A DNA stretch of 64,000 nucleotides from Dinoroseobacter sp049801095 (GTDB taxonomy: Bacteria; Pseudomonadota; Alphaproteobacteria; Rhodobacterales; Rhodobacteraceae). Below are positions 48,968-56,902 of the stretch, one piece after another. Below the pieces are notes generated by a model. It had not been told where the DNA came from. It ran no database searches and saw nothing but the letters and a program-made list of their open reading frames with translations. Both the position numbers and the translations under genes were made by a program. Location: the NCBI RefSeq assembly GCF_049801095.1, contig NZ_JBNAGH010000009.1, forward strand, positions 1-64,000, written 5' to 3'. The first letter of the stretch is position 1, and each line of letters starts with the position of its first letter.

Positions 48968-49951
48968 ATGATGACTGAGCAACGCGACGACGATACTACG
49001 TCCCCACAAAAACCGATTTGGCACAGCCCGGGTTGGGTAACTTCAGTTGTTGGCTTGCTTGGGATGTTTCTTACTGTTCCTGAAGTTGTTGGAGATTATT
49101 TATCGAAGCAACAAGATATTGAACTGGCTAAGCAGGAAGTTGCTGCAATGCAGGTTAGCAATGAGAATAATAAGCAGAATCTAGAGTTCAATATAGTTAA
49201 CAATACGCTTGCACAGCAGGGATCTGAGCGTGTGTTTGTGTTGCGCTATCTTGCTAAGACGCTTGATGATGAAGATGCTAAAGGCTGGGCTGAGGAGGAG
49301 GTCTCGCGACTTGAAAAGATCGCTGAGTTGGAGGCTGAATTGACAAAAACAGAAGTAGAGTTGATTGCTAGTCAGTCTTCAAATAAAAAAACTCCCAATG
49401 CATTTGAAGGTAGTTCCGGAGTTGAGGCGCTCCGGAACGAGGTGGTTCGTTTGCGAAACGAGGTTCAAAGGATGAACTCGGTGGCAGGGATAGCCACTAC
49501 CTCAAATCAATTAGAGCCGAATGGCACTGCAGTCGATGCGATTTGCTCTGCAGAGATCATGGTTGATGATTTTGATGTAACCGTATTGGAGGAAACCAAT
49601 AGTAACTTCATCTACCGCGCGGAGCTTAGAGCGCCTAATGAACTGCCAAGTGCATGCGCGTTAGTGCCGGTTATCATAGATCGTTTTGGGACTGCGTGGA
49701 TGCAAGATCATGGTTGGATCACACGTCTTGACGCGGACGGGTTTGGCAGGTCGGGATCAATATCGGTTTCTAAAACCAGTTCCTATCCTCTCAGACTAAA
49801 GTACCATCTATTGAGAGAGGACGCCCTGCGCCCATTGCTAAGAACTTCTCGGTTTCGTTTTTCAGCGCTAAGCAGGCAAAGCCAGATCGCGCACGCGGGA
49901 TTTGAGTGCGAACTATCAGACACAGAACCACATGTTACGTGCTGGCAGTAA
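48968..49951 (+). CDS. Hypothetical membrane-anchored coiled-coil protein
   Basis: A 327-aa protein with one N-terminal hydrophobic helix (GWVTSVVGLLGMFLTVPEVV), a long Glu/Lys/Leu-rich coiled coil (about residues 45-170, for example EEEVSRLEKIAELEAELTK and LRNEVVRLRNEVQRM) and a C-terminal beta-rich domain of about 130 residues. AT-rich. No catalytic motif is visible. The layout resembles sensor or effector proteins anchored at the membrane, but no function can be assigned. Confidence 0.65.
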   Translation: MMTEQRDDDTTSPQKPIWHSPGWVTSVVGLLGMFLTVPEVVGDYLSKQQDIELAKQEVAAMQVSNENNKQNLEFNIVNNTLAQQGSERVFVLRYLAKTLDDEDAKGWAEEEVSRLEKIAELEAELTKTEVELIASQSSNKKTPNAFEGSSGVEALRNEVVRLRNEVQRMNSVAGIATTSNQLEPNGTAVDAICSAEIMVDDFDVTVLEETNSNFIYRAELRAPNELPSACALVPVIIDRFGTAWMQDHGWITRLDADGFGRSGSISVSKTSSYPLRLKYHLLREDALRPLLRTSRFRFSALSRQSQIAHAGFECELSDTEPHVTCWQ

Positions 49952-49962
49952 AAGATCATCTA

Positions 49963-50803
49963 GCCTCAGGACTCATTCTTGCTTCATAGCCAGAACATGA
50001 ACGTCGCGGCCAAGGCGATGGCTGAGAGGAGGACCTCGGGCAGCGGTCATACCGTGTCGCGCATCGGCGCCAATCCTTGAGCCTTCCGAAAATGATCTTG
50101 ATGTGATTGCGAGGCTTGTACCGGCGTTTGTCGTGTCGCACGGGGGTCTTGCGTTTCTTGCGGCCGGGAATGCAGGTCCGTATCCCCTTGTCTTTCAAAG
50201 CTTCTCTAAACCAATCGGCTTCGCATACTCGATCTCCGAGCAGCCATTCCGCGCTTGGCAGAGAGCTGAGCAGCGCCCGTGCGCCGGTGCAATCGCTGAC
50301 TTGTCCTGCCGTGACGAACAGGTCGAGAGGACCACCTTGGTTATCGCAAGTGGAGGGTAGCTTTGTGTTCATGCCACCCTTGGTACGGCCAATCAGGCGG
50401 GCACGCCCCCTTTTTTGACACCAATACTGGTCGCTCTTCGGTGAGCCTTCTGATACGTTGCGTCGATCGTTACGGTCTTCTTTTCGCCGCGCTCGGCGCC
50501 CAGGCCAACCATCATTCGGGCAAAGACACCCTTGTTGCTCTACCGCTTGCAGCGGTTGTAGAGTGTCTTGTGCAGACCGTACTCCCTCGGCGCGTCCCGC
50601 CACCGCAAGCGGTTGCAGTTTATGAAATTGATCACGCTTAGGGCACGTCGGTTGTCGACACGTGGCCTGCCTTGGGATTTGCGAAAGAAGGGTACTAGGC
50701 GCGCCATCCGGGCGTCGTTCAGCCAGAAGAGATCAGACATATTACTGCTCGCATTTCGAACGGCGATTCACGCCGTGCCTCTGAAATCAATGGATCCAGA
50801 CAC
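49963..50803 (-). pseudogene. Decayed IS5-family element, inverted relative to the intact copy
   Basis: About 841 bp with degenerate ends: TCAGGACTCAT near 49967 and GAAATCAATGGATCCAGAC near 50783 match the two termini of the intact IS. The minus strand encodes MSDLFWLNDARMARLVPFF (50740) that soon stops, and then in another frame RLIGRTKGGMNTKLPSTCD and RNHIKIIFGRLKDWRRCAT. Stops and frameshifts interrupt the transposase, so it is inactive. Confidence 0.85.
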
Positions 50804-51097
50804 TCGCAACTGGGCAACAGCGCCTCAATCAACTTCTGCTATCTCAATCAGGGCCTTGACCTTACACTGATGCAGCGGAGGACCGCTTTCCGCCCCTATG
50901 ACGGATGCTGCGGTTTCTATAGATGAGCCGATTTGGCTCAGAGCAGACATTTTCTGCAGCTGCACGCCGCGACTATTCCACATCTATGGAGAAGCGTGTC
51001 GCACCTAGAGATAACGACGTCGACATGTCACCGATATGAAAAAGTTGGGCCGTTCCGCAATTGCGGTGCGCCTGTGAGATCTCCCAGAGAAATAGTT

Positions 51098-51307
51098 TTA
51101 CTCAAACCACCCTTTCGCGACGTTTGACTTGAAGGGTGTTGTCCTCTTTTGCGCGCCAGTTACTTCGCGCACAGAGTAAGCTAAGATGCTGCTGAGTTCT
51201 TTGGCCACGCCGAGTGGAACGTCTTTGCCAGCTTCAGTGGCGTTGGTCTTCAGGCGTTTCAGCCCTGCTTTGTGATCCTTGAGCCCAAGTTTGTCTTTGC
51301 GCGCCAT
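51098..51307 (-). CDS. Small basic hypothetical protein, 69 aa
   Basis: It starts MARKDKLGLKDHKAGLKRL with AAGGAA six bases before the ATG. The composition is strongly basic with Lys-rich helices, which suggests nucleic-acid binding. No family is recognised. It is the last gene of the right-hand minus-strand module. The 294 bp between it and the IS remnant (50804-51097) shows nothing clear. Confidence 0.55.
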   Translation of the reverse strand: MARKDKLGLKDHKAGLKRLKTNATEAGKDVPLGVAKELSSILAYSVREVTGAQKRTTPFKSNVAKGWFE

Positions 51308-51456
51308 GGCCAGTTCCTTTTGAGATATGCGTATGTGCAGATCATCGCAAGACGCTGTTTTTGTTTCAATAAAATCGTACCGACCATGTTGACCATTCCG
51401 AACCTGGTACAAAAAAGATGGCCTTCTAGGGCCATCTTTTCTTGCCACGCTGGGCA

Positions 51457-51990
51457 CTAAGCTTCCCATTTCGGCGGAAGCTTTGCCTCCGTGATGCCGA
51501 TATAGCCTGCCAACGTGCCGGTCTCAGAGCGGATCGGGACGGCCACGGTGCCGCGCAACGTGCCCCGCGGGGCGTAGCCAATGCCCAACATCTCGGCATC
51601 GGATGCTTCCAGCCCCAGCGCTCCTACCGCCGGATGGTCTGGCTGGAGATAGTCGAGGGGGCGGAAGCCACGTCCCGCGCCCCTCTCTGGCGAGGGCTTT
51701 TGGGCCTTCTCCAGTGGCTCTGTACCCGCGAGGAATTGTGCAGCCTCCTTCACGTCGCAGTCATGGACGAGCTGAACCAACGCCAGCACGTCGCCGCCTT
51801 CTTGTTTCCCGAAGGAATACCAGACGCCTTTGCTTGGCGTTACAGCGAGCGCTCTCGGGCCACCCTCCCCCGATGGGCATGGGCCTCGTAGGCTTTGACC
51901 CGCTTTCTTGAGAATGAGGCCCAGTCGTTCTGCGACCTCTGCAAAGGGGTTTGCGGCTTTGACCGCCTCAAAATCGACGAATGTAGACAC
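51457..51990 (-). CDS. CHC2 primase-like protein with degenerate zinc site
   Basis: About 177 aa. The GTG at 51990 is chosen because AAGGAG lies six bases upstream. The layout resembles the DnaG-type zinc-binding domain: VAERLGLILKKAGQSLRGPCP then ALAVTPSKGVWYSFGKQEGGD then VLALVQLVHDCDVKEAAQFL. The expected C-x2-H and C-x2-C ligands are largely gone (CPSG and SFGK). There is no TOPRIM catalytic domain; the C-terminal part (GIGYAPRGTLRGTVAVPI) recalls the region linking CHC2 to TOPRIM. It may bind DNA as an accessory replication protein. Confidence 0.68.
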   Translation of the reverse strand: MSTFVDFEAVKAANPFAEVAERLGLILKKAGQSLRGPCPSGEGGPRALAVTPSKGVWYSFGKQEGGDVLALVQLVHDCDVKEAAQFLAGTEPLEKAQKPSPERGAGRGFRPLDYLQPDHPAVGALGLEASDAEMLGIGYAPRGTLRGTVAVPIRSETGTLAGYIGITEAKLPPKWEA

Positions 51991-52052
51991 CACGGTCTCC
52001 TTTCTGAAGGACATCCGTGCCGTATTGTAACACGCCGTCTCGACGCCCTAGC

Positions 52053-53033
52053 TCATGCGCGTTTGCGCAGGGACGAAGCGTTGATCTGCTCTGGTGGCAA
52101 GCCGATGCGAAGCCACGGCGCGTCGAGAATGTCCGGCAAGATCGGTACATCGCTGTCTTGCACGACCGGCATCCAATGGCCCAAAAACAGGTGGCTCTGT
52201 GCGACCACGCTGCGTGCCACCTGGAACTTGTTCTCGATCTGCTTTGGCGTTGGTGCGACTATCAGAACGCGCATGTTGCCGATGCCCAGCCTCGCGTAGA
52301 CCTGCCGCCAGTCCACGTCGCGATAGGCTTTGATCTTCTTCCGTGTCGAGTTCTGTTTTGAGCGCAAATCGTCATCGTCAAAGCGACTGTTGGCCTTGTT
52401 GTGCTCCGCCTCGAGGGCGAAGAACGCGCGCTTGCTGTCTTGATACTCAAGCCCCACGACCCCGTCCGGAACGACCGTGTAGGGCATGATCTCTTTGGTT
52501 TTTCGCTCGGTGTAGACCGACTTGCGCGGGAAGATGAACGGACTGTCCCCTTCCCCGTTGGCATAGATCTCTTCCGCTGAGATCAGGCGGATCCCAGCGG
52601 CGTCCGCTCCGGCTTTGAGGTTCGACAGCAGATCAATCGTCATCATCGAATGATCCCACTCGCGGCTCAAATTGATGTCGAGCCCGCCGCCCAAGAACAA
52701 ATATCGCGGTGGCAGATCGCGACCGGACAGGGTCTCGTATCCTCTCGGCAAAAGGTAATAGGTGTCGTGCTCGTAGAGCCCGCAGAGGCGCTTTTCGATC
52801 AGCCCGTGATCGAAGAGCAATCGCAGTGAGTGGGACAATCCGCGCGCGTGCCGATGCGGCAGGTGCATCGCAATGTGATGCGAGCGCAGCGCTTTGAACT
52901 GATAGATCAGTTCCAAAACCTCATACATGGTCGGGGCCATGGTGAGGGCGGATTTGGGGGGAACACGTTTGAACCGAGGCTTGCGCATACCTTCTTGATG
53001 GGTGCTGCGCGCGCCCGCGTCAAAGGTCAGCAT
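52053..53033 (-). CDS. Replication-relaxation family protein
   Basis: About 326 aa from ATG 53033; the open frame extends upstream but contains the probable promoter. The N-terminus is a winged helix (MYEVLELIYQFKALRSHHI, SHSLRLLFDHGLIEKRL) followed by a nuclease-like region with VPDGVVGLEY and FFALEAEHNKAN (D ... E-x-E pattern). This matches the plasmid and integrative-element Replic_Relax family, thought to act in strand nicking or relaxation for replication or transfer. It lies next to the coupling ATPase gene, which fits a DNA-processing role. Confidence 0.78.
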   Translation of the reverse strand: MLTFDAGARSTHQEGMRKPRFKRVPPKSALTMAPTMYEVLELIYQFKALRSHHIAMHLPHRHARGLSHSLRLLFDHGLIEKRLCGLYEHDTYYLLPRGYETLSGRDLPPRYLFLGGGLDINLSREWDHSMMTIDLLSNLKAGADAAGIRLISAEEIYANGEGDSPFIFPRKSVYTERKTKEIMPYTVVPDGVVGLEYQDSKRAFFALEAEHNKANSRFDDDDLRSKQNSTRKKIKAYRDVDWRQVYARLGIGNMRVLIVAPTPKQIENKFQVARSVVAQSHLFLGHWMPVVQDSDVPILPDILDAPWLRIGLPPEQINASSLRKRA

Positions 53034-53074
53034 GATGTCCGGTGGTGAGCGATGGGTCGGATAAACACCTATGC

Positions 53075-53080
53075 AGTATA
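53075..53080 (-). promoter_or_regulatory. Candidate -10 element for the replication-relaxation gene
   Basis: TATACT read on the minus strand, about 42 bp before the ATG at 53033. The -35 is weak. It argues against the upstream TTG start that would place this box inside the coding frame. Confidence 0.35.
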
Positions 53081-53087
53081 GCAAAAA

Positions 53088-53567
53088 TCAGTCGAGATTT
53101 TGCGGGCCGTCGGGATCGATGTCCTTTTTCGGCTTGGACGCATGCTTGGGCGGGTCTTCCTTATCTGCTTGAGTACTCTCTTCCTCATCATCCCAATAGG
53201 TCTCGAAGTCTGGCTCTTCGCTTTCTGGCTTAGACGGTGCATCGGTCTTCTCTGTCGGATCGTAGTGGTACGCACTGAGGCACATTTCCTTGAGCGTCTC
53301 GATGTCTTCCGGCTCCGCAGCGATCCGCGCTTCGAGCTGGCCAGGCGTGACTTTGTATGTCCCTGCGCCCTCGTGCTTGACCCAGGCCGCGAAGGTCAGC
53401 GGCGGCACGCCTCGGATGGTCTCACCGTCTGTGTCCATCTCGCGGGCCAGTTTGGTCGCGTCCTGCGCGCTCACGCCGCCCGCAAATTTGATCGACGTCA
53501 GCGAATGCATCATCCGGTCGATCCCCGCCCGCTCCAACTGGTCGAGCTCCTGGCATGCCGTCACCAT
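53088..53567 (-). CDS. C-terminal part of the interrupted coupling ATPase
   Basis: A 159-aa frame that follows the preceding gene in the same reading frame, separated only by its TGA stop (TGA immediately followed by ATG). MVTACQELDQLERAGIDRMM and SIKFAGGVSAQDATKLAREMD correspond to the segment that normally follows Walker B in TraD/VirD4-like ATPases (LAHQ-type motif and IKFAGG-type motif). The last 50 residues are acidic and low-complexity. It may be translated by reinitiation at the TGAATG, or be dead sequence. See the finding on this stop codon. Confidence 0.75.
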   Translation of the reverse strand: MVTACQELDQLERAGIDRMMHSLTSIKFAGGVSAQDATKLAREMDTDGETIRGVPPLTFAAWVKHEGAGTYKVTPGQLEARIAAEPEDIETLKEMCLSAYHYDPTEKTDAPSKPESEEPDFETYWDDEEESTQADKEDPPKHASKPKKDIDPDGPQNLD

Positions 53568-55133
53568 TCAAAGCCCCCGCTTTCTCCCCTGCTCATAGAG
53601 CCGCCGGATGATCGGGCTGTCCGAGAGATACTCCTGGGCCTCGTCGAGATAGAGATACACCCGATCCTTGGTTTCCGGTCGCGCCAGGATCTCGATGGCA
53701 ATCTGAGCGAAGCAATACTTGCCAAAAAGCTGCGCGCCCTCGTCGCCCAGAACCCCTTGCGCAGTGTTGATCAGAATGATCCGGCGATCCCGAATGGCCT
53801 GGGGGATGTCCACCTTGCTGGTCGGTGCATTGAACATGCCCTTCAACGTCCGGCTTTCCATAAGCGTGAAGAGCCGTCGCGCCACCTCCTGACGGGTCGT
53901 GCGATAGCTTTGGCTCGCGCTTTTGTCCTTGGGGCTGCAAAGCTGGGTCGTGACAAACTTCTGCGATGTCTCGTCAAGCGCATCCAGGTGCGCGGCATAG
54001 GCGTCATAGCCGTCCTGCAGGATCTCAAGCGCCGTGTCGAAGTTGGCGTTGGGGATGACCATCAAGAACCGCGACAGGAACCGATAAAGCGTCGATTGCG
54101 TGGTGGTGAGGGCGGTCTCGCGGGCTGCGAACATATGCTCATACAGGGCAACGGCTGTTCGCACTTTCGGCTCGTCCTCGGGGCGGTCGGTGCGGCCAAT
54201 GGAGAAGGCGCTGAGCGCCAGCGGGTGCCGGATATTGCCACCGTCCAGATACATGATCCGATCCCAGGACACGACATGCAGGAGCTTTTCCAGCATCGCG
54301 CCCTGGCTGTCGATGACGATCACACAAGCGTCGTCTTCTTCAAAATCCTTGAGCAACATCTGCTGAAGGCACTGTGTCTTGCCGTGGCCAGTGCCTGCCA
54401 CGATCATATGATGCTGGGTGCGCAGGTGATGCGGGATCTCGATGTTGTCGTCGAACACCATCTCGCGCATCATCGTCAGGGGTGTGCCTTTGAGATACGC
54501 GCCGATAATATCGGTGCCAGTATAGTCGCGCGGTGCCACTTGCTTTTGCAGCGCATAGTTTTCGTCGAGCCGCTTTGTGACATTGGGCAACAGCGCCCGC
54601 TCGTCCTCGAAGGTCTCAACGGCGGTGTAGATCACAACCGCCACGGTCTCATTGGTCACGGGCCGATTGCACAGTTCAGCCACACGGCAAATGTGGCTCA
54701 ACCGGCGTTCAAAGTCAGCGGGCGAGACCTGGTTCAGGAAGTCCCGATACCGCCCGCCTTCGATGGTGTTGCACAGCTCCGGCGGCTCTGGCGGATAGGT
54801 GTCCAGCCCCTCGAAGCGCACCAGCTCAAGGGCGATCTCAGTTTGCGTTTGGATGTTTGGGTCAAGATCGCCCTCGTCCCCCAGCCGGTCGGCCATGAAG
54901 GCGGGAATGTCGATGGCGGTGAACTTCGACTGCACCGCGCGGTAGAGCTGCCAGGTGCGCTCTTTGGCTTGCTTCTCCAGCGCTGTTGGCGACTTCGTCG
55001 CTTGCCAGTAGATCGCATAGCCGATGGCACCAGGGATCGCAGCAACAGCAACCACTGATCCCATCGCGACGACAGCAAAGGTCAGCAAGGCCAGCACTGC
55101 TGCTCCCAGGATCAGCCCCAGGGTGTCATCCAT
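53568..55133 (-). CDS. TraD/VirD4-like DNA-transfer coupling ATPase, interrupted by in-frame TGA
   Basis: 521 aa. Two N-terminal hydrophobic stretches (LGLILGAAVLALLTFAVVAM and VVAVAAIPGAIGYAIYW) anchor it in the membrane. Walker A is AGTGHGKTQCLQQML near residue 245, and Walker B is VYLYLDEAQEYL near residue 495. The frame stops at codon 522 (TGA), just after YEQGRKRGL, in the middle of the ATPase core; the same frame continues for 159 more codons with the expected C-terminal motifs. Full-length would be about 681 residues. It would pump or recruit DNA for conjugative transfer. Its start overlaps the stop of the previous gene. Confidence 0.8.
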   Translation of the reverse strand: MDDTLGLILGAAVLALLTFAVVAMGSVVAVAAIPGAIGYAIYWQATKSPTALEKQAKERTWQLYRAVQSKFTAIDIPAFMADRLGDEGDLDPNIQTQTEIALELVRFEGLDTYPPEPPELCNTIEGGRYRDFLNQVSPADFERRLSHICRVAELCNRPVTNETVAVVIYTAVETFEDERALLPNVTKRLDENYALQKQVAPRDYTGTDIIGAYLKGTPLTMMREMVFDDNIEIPHHLRTQHHMIVAGTGHGKTQCLQQMLLKDFEEDDACVIVIDSQGAMLEKLLHVVSWDRIMYLDGGNIRHPLALSAFSIGRTDRPEDEPKVRTAVALYEHMFAARETALTTTQSTLYRFLSRFLMVIPNANFDTALEILQDGYDAYAAHLDALDETSQKFVTTQLCSPKDKSASQSYRTTRQEVARRLFTLMESRTLKGMFNAPTSKVDIPQAIRDRRIILINTAQGVLGDEGAQLFGKYCFAQIAIEILARPETKDRVYLYLDEAQEYLSDSPIIRRLYEQGRKRGL

Positions 55134-55471
55134 CAGAGTTCAAATTCGCCGGTTTCGTCTGTTGTTACGTCTTCAAGGGTTGCCTTGAGGTTTGCCGCTG
55201 CCGATTTGAAGTTTCTCGCATGATCGTTGGCGCTCAATTTGTTGAATGCGTCGGCAGACACGGGTCTGGTTGTGATTTGCTCGATTGAATAATTGAAATC
55301 CTCAACATCACCGCGTTGGGGCACTGCCAAGGCAATACGGGACCCGATACCACCTTCAGCTATGATGGCTTTCTCCTCTTCGGACAGCGTCAGTGTCATT
55401 GTGGTTGTCCATTCTCTCTTGCCGCCCAATAGCCCGGCTTTGCGGGTCTCTTGCGTGATCGAAACTTTCAC
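55133..55471 (-). CDS. Hypothetical protein between the two ATPase genes, 112 aa
   Basis: Start GTG 55471 with GGAG eight bases upstream, two bases after the preceding stop. The first 45 residues resemble beta strands (VKVSITQETRKAGLLGGKREW then TTTMTLTLSEEEKAIIAEGG). No match is recognised. Tight spacing on both sides implies it is made with the two ATPases and may be their partner. Confidence 0.65.
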   Translation of the reverse strand: MKVSITQETRKAGLLGGKREWTTTMTLTLSEEEKAIIAEGGIGSRIALAVPQRGDVEDFNYSIEQITTRPVSADAFNKLSANDHARNFKSAAANLKATLEDVTTDETGEFEL

Positions 55472-55473
55472 GG

Positions 55474-56469
55474 TCAAATCTCCAGTGGAATAGTGACCCC
55501 ATCGGGTCGTAATTTATCAAATGGTATTTCACGGTAGGAATGGTTCGGCAGCCGATCAAGAGAAACCTTCGAATGGTTGGGCGGCATGTGCGGCGACAGC
55601 ACATCGGCATCCTCGCGCGACACGCGGAAGAGGTATTGCGCGTCAGTGTTGCCCAGCAATGCATCAAACAGACCCGGATCGAGCTGCTTGCTGTTCTGGA
55701 TAGCCACGGTTGCCGATAGCCCATACCGGCTCGAACTGACCAGGGTATTGTGAACCGTATCGTGGGCGTAAAGGTGGGCGTCGTCGATATAGATGTCGTA
55801 GGGACGTGGATCGTTGCGCTCCAACAAGAGCTGCGTGAGGTAGGACAGGATCAGCGAGCCGATGAGTTTCGCCTTGGCCTTGCCGTAGAGCCGCACGGGC
55901 AAACGCACATGGAGCACCTGATCGTCGAGGAAATCTGATAGGCAGATCCCCTTCTTGTTCACCGACAGCATGCGCCGGATGCGCGGATCGGACAGCAGGC
56001 TGTAGAACTTGTTGAGTGTGCTCGACACCTCTTGGCGTTGTTGTGCCGGGTTGAGATCCTCGAAGTCGGCCCAGAACTTGGCCGTGACCTCATCGGAATA
56101 GTAAAGCGTCGACCGGTACTGTCTGTCGGTCAGCAGCTTGAGGATGTCCGATAGATTGCGCGCATTCTCGATCAGCGCAGCTGCCGAGAACAGCAGGAAC
56201 ATGTCCATCGTGGGTGTGGTCATCCCGGCATAGTCCCAAGCGCTCTTGGTGGTCCCCTGGAAGAGTGTCGCCGCCAGCGCAGGCTCAATCGGCTCACGCA
56301 GGGGGTTCCAGCGCTTGGTCGCGGGATCAATGAGTGTGCCAGGAAGCGTCAGCCCATGCGCGTCGAAAAAGCAAACGCCGTGTCTTCTGGCGATGCTGTC
56401 CGTCATCATCTCGACGAGCAGGGACGTCTTGCCCGTGCCATGCGCGCCGATGAGCATCCGATGCGCCAT
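55474..56469 (-). CDS. HerA/FtsK-class ATPase (VirD4/TraG-like), short form
   Basis: A 331-aa P-loop ATPase. Walker A is IGAHGTGKTSLLVEMMTDS at residues 7-16, and the Walker B-like strand is YDIYIDDAHLYAHD near residue 225; SATVAIQNSKQLDPGLFDALL and DAQYLFRVSREDADVLSPHM are typical of the DNA-pumping HerA/TraG group. It has no membrane helix. There is no clear ribosome binding site; the ATG sits at the edge of a long inverted repeat. It may act with the coupling ATPase 341 bp downstream. Confidence 0.75.
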   Translation of the reverse strand: MAHRMLIGAHGTGKTSLLVEMMTDSIARRHGVCFFDAHGLTLPGTLIDPATKRWNPLREPIEPALAATLFQGTTKSAWDYAGMTTPTMDMFLLFSAAALIENARNLSDILKLLTDRQYRSTLYYSDEVTAKFWADFEDLNPAQQRQEVSSTLNKFYSLLSDPRIRRMLSVNKKGICLSDFLDDQVLHVRLPVRLYGKAKAKLIGSLILSYLTQLLLERNDPRPYDIYIDDAHLYAHDTVHNTLVSSSRYGLSATVAIQNSKQLDPGLFDALLGNTDAQYLFRVSREDADVLSPHMPPNHSKVSLDRLPNHSYREIPFDKLRPDGVTIPLEI

Positions 56470-56538
56470 AACGGTAGCATACCAGTCCCCCGCCCCGTGT
56501 GCGGTGACCAGTCGGGGGCTGCAGGCAAGCTACCGTTA
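56469..56538. repeat. 70-bp dyad in front of the HerA-like ATPase gene
   Basis: TAACGGTAGC (56469-56478) and GCTACCGTTA (56529-56538) are perfect inverted repeats; inside, CAGTCCCCCG and CGGGGGCTG form a second, bulged stem. The outer arm includes the ATG of the ATPase gene, so folding would hide its start. It could be a translational control hairpin or an element of a transfer or replication origin. Confidence 0.6.
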
Positions 56539-56625
56539 AAGAGCATCCACCGGGAATTGTATCAGGTCGGGGGTAAAGGACAGTTTATGTGTGGTGGCCA
56601 GCATCTCCGCTGGAACCGTGTCCGC

Positions 56626-56724
56626 TCAACTGTGTCGTCTGGCGCTGCTGCGCCATGACCCAATGGGTTTTGGTTTTATGCCATAAAGGCATTGGGTCAT
56701 GGCGCATGCCTGACGACCAGTTGA
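56626..56724. repeat. 99-bp nested inverted repeat, candidate origin or terminator
   Basis: Inner arms GCGCCATGACCCAATG (56650-56665) and CATTGGGTCATGGCGC (56690-56705) are perfect over 16 bp. Outer arms TCAACTG and GTCGTC (56626-56638) match GACGAC and CAGTTGA (56712-56724). A small hairpin ATGCC/GGCAT sits at the centre. The 433 bp from 56470 to 56902 carry no convincing gene. Such structure fits an oriT, a replication origin or a strong bidirectional terminator. Confidence 0.65.
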
Positions 56725-56902
56725 TGCGGAATGGTGTTGTATGAGGCCGTATGTTCGAAAGTGGTGACGTGCTTTCAGACATGGAAACAGAAGGAATGCG
56801 CGAAGGCACGTCTGTTTGCAGGCGTCCAAGCCTGGTGATTGCGGGTGTCCAATCCCGCGACCCAAACAAAAAACATCCCCCGGCGGTGGCCGAGGGATGG
56901 GA

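Noticed and set aside
53088..53567. Independent small gene downstream of the coupling ATPase
   Set aside because: It is in the same reading frame as the ATPase, separated by one TGA, and carries the ATPase C-terminal motifs, so it is treated as the detached end of that protein.
53100..55058. 652-codon plus-strand frame opposite the coupling ATPase
   Set aside because: It spans both halves of the interrupted ATPase but lacks any recognisable domain; the minus-strand frame carries Walker motifs.
56585..56869. 94-codon minus-strand frame across the large inverted repeat
   Set aside because: It consists largely of the inverted repeat itself and has no gene-like start; the repeat is better explained as a structural element.
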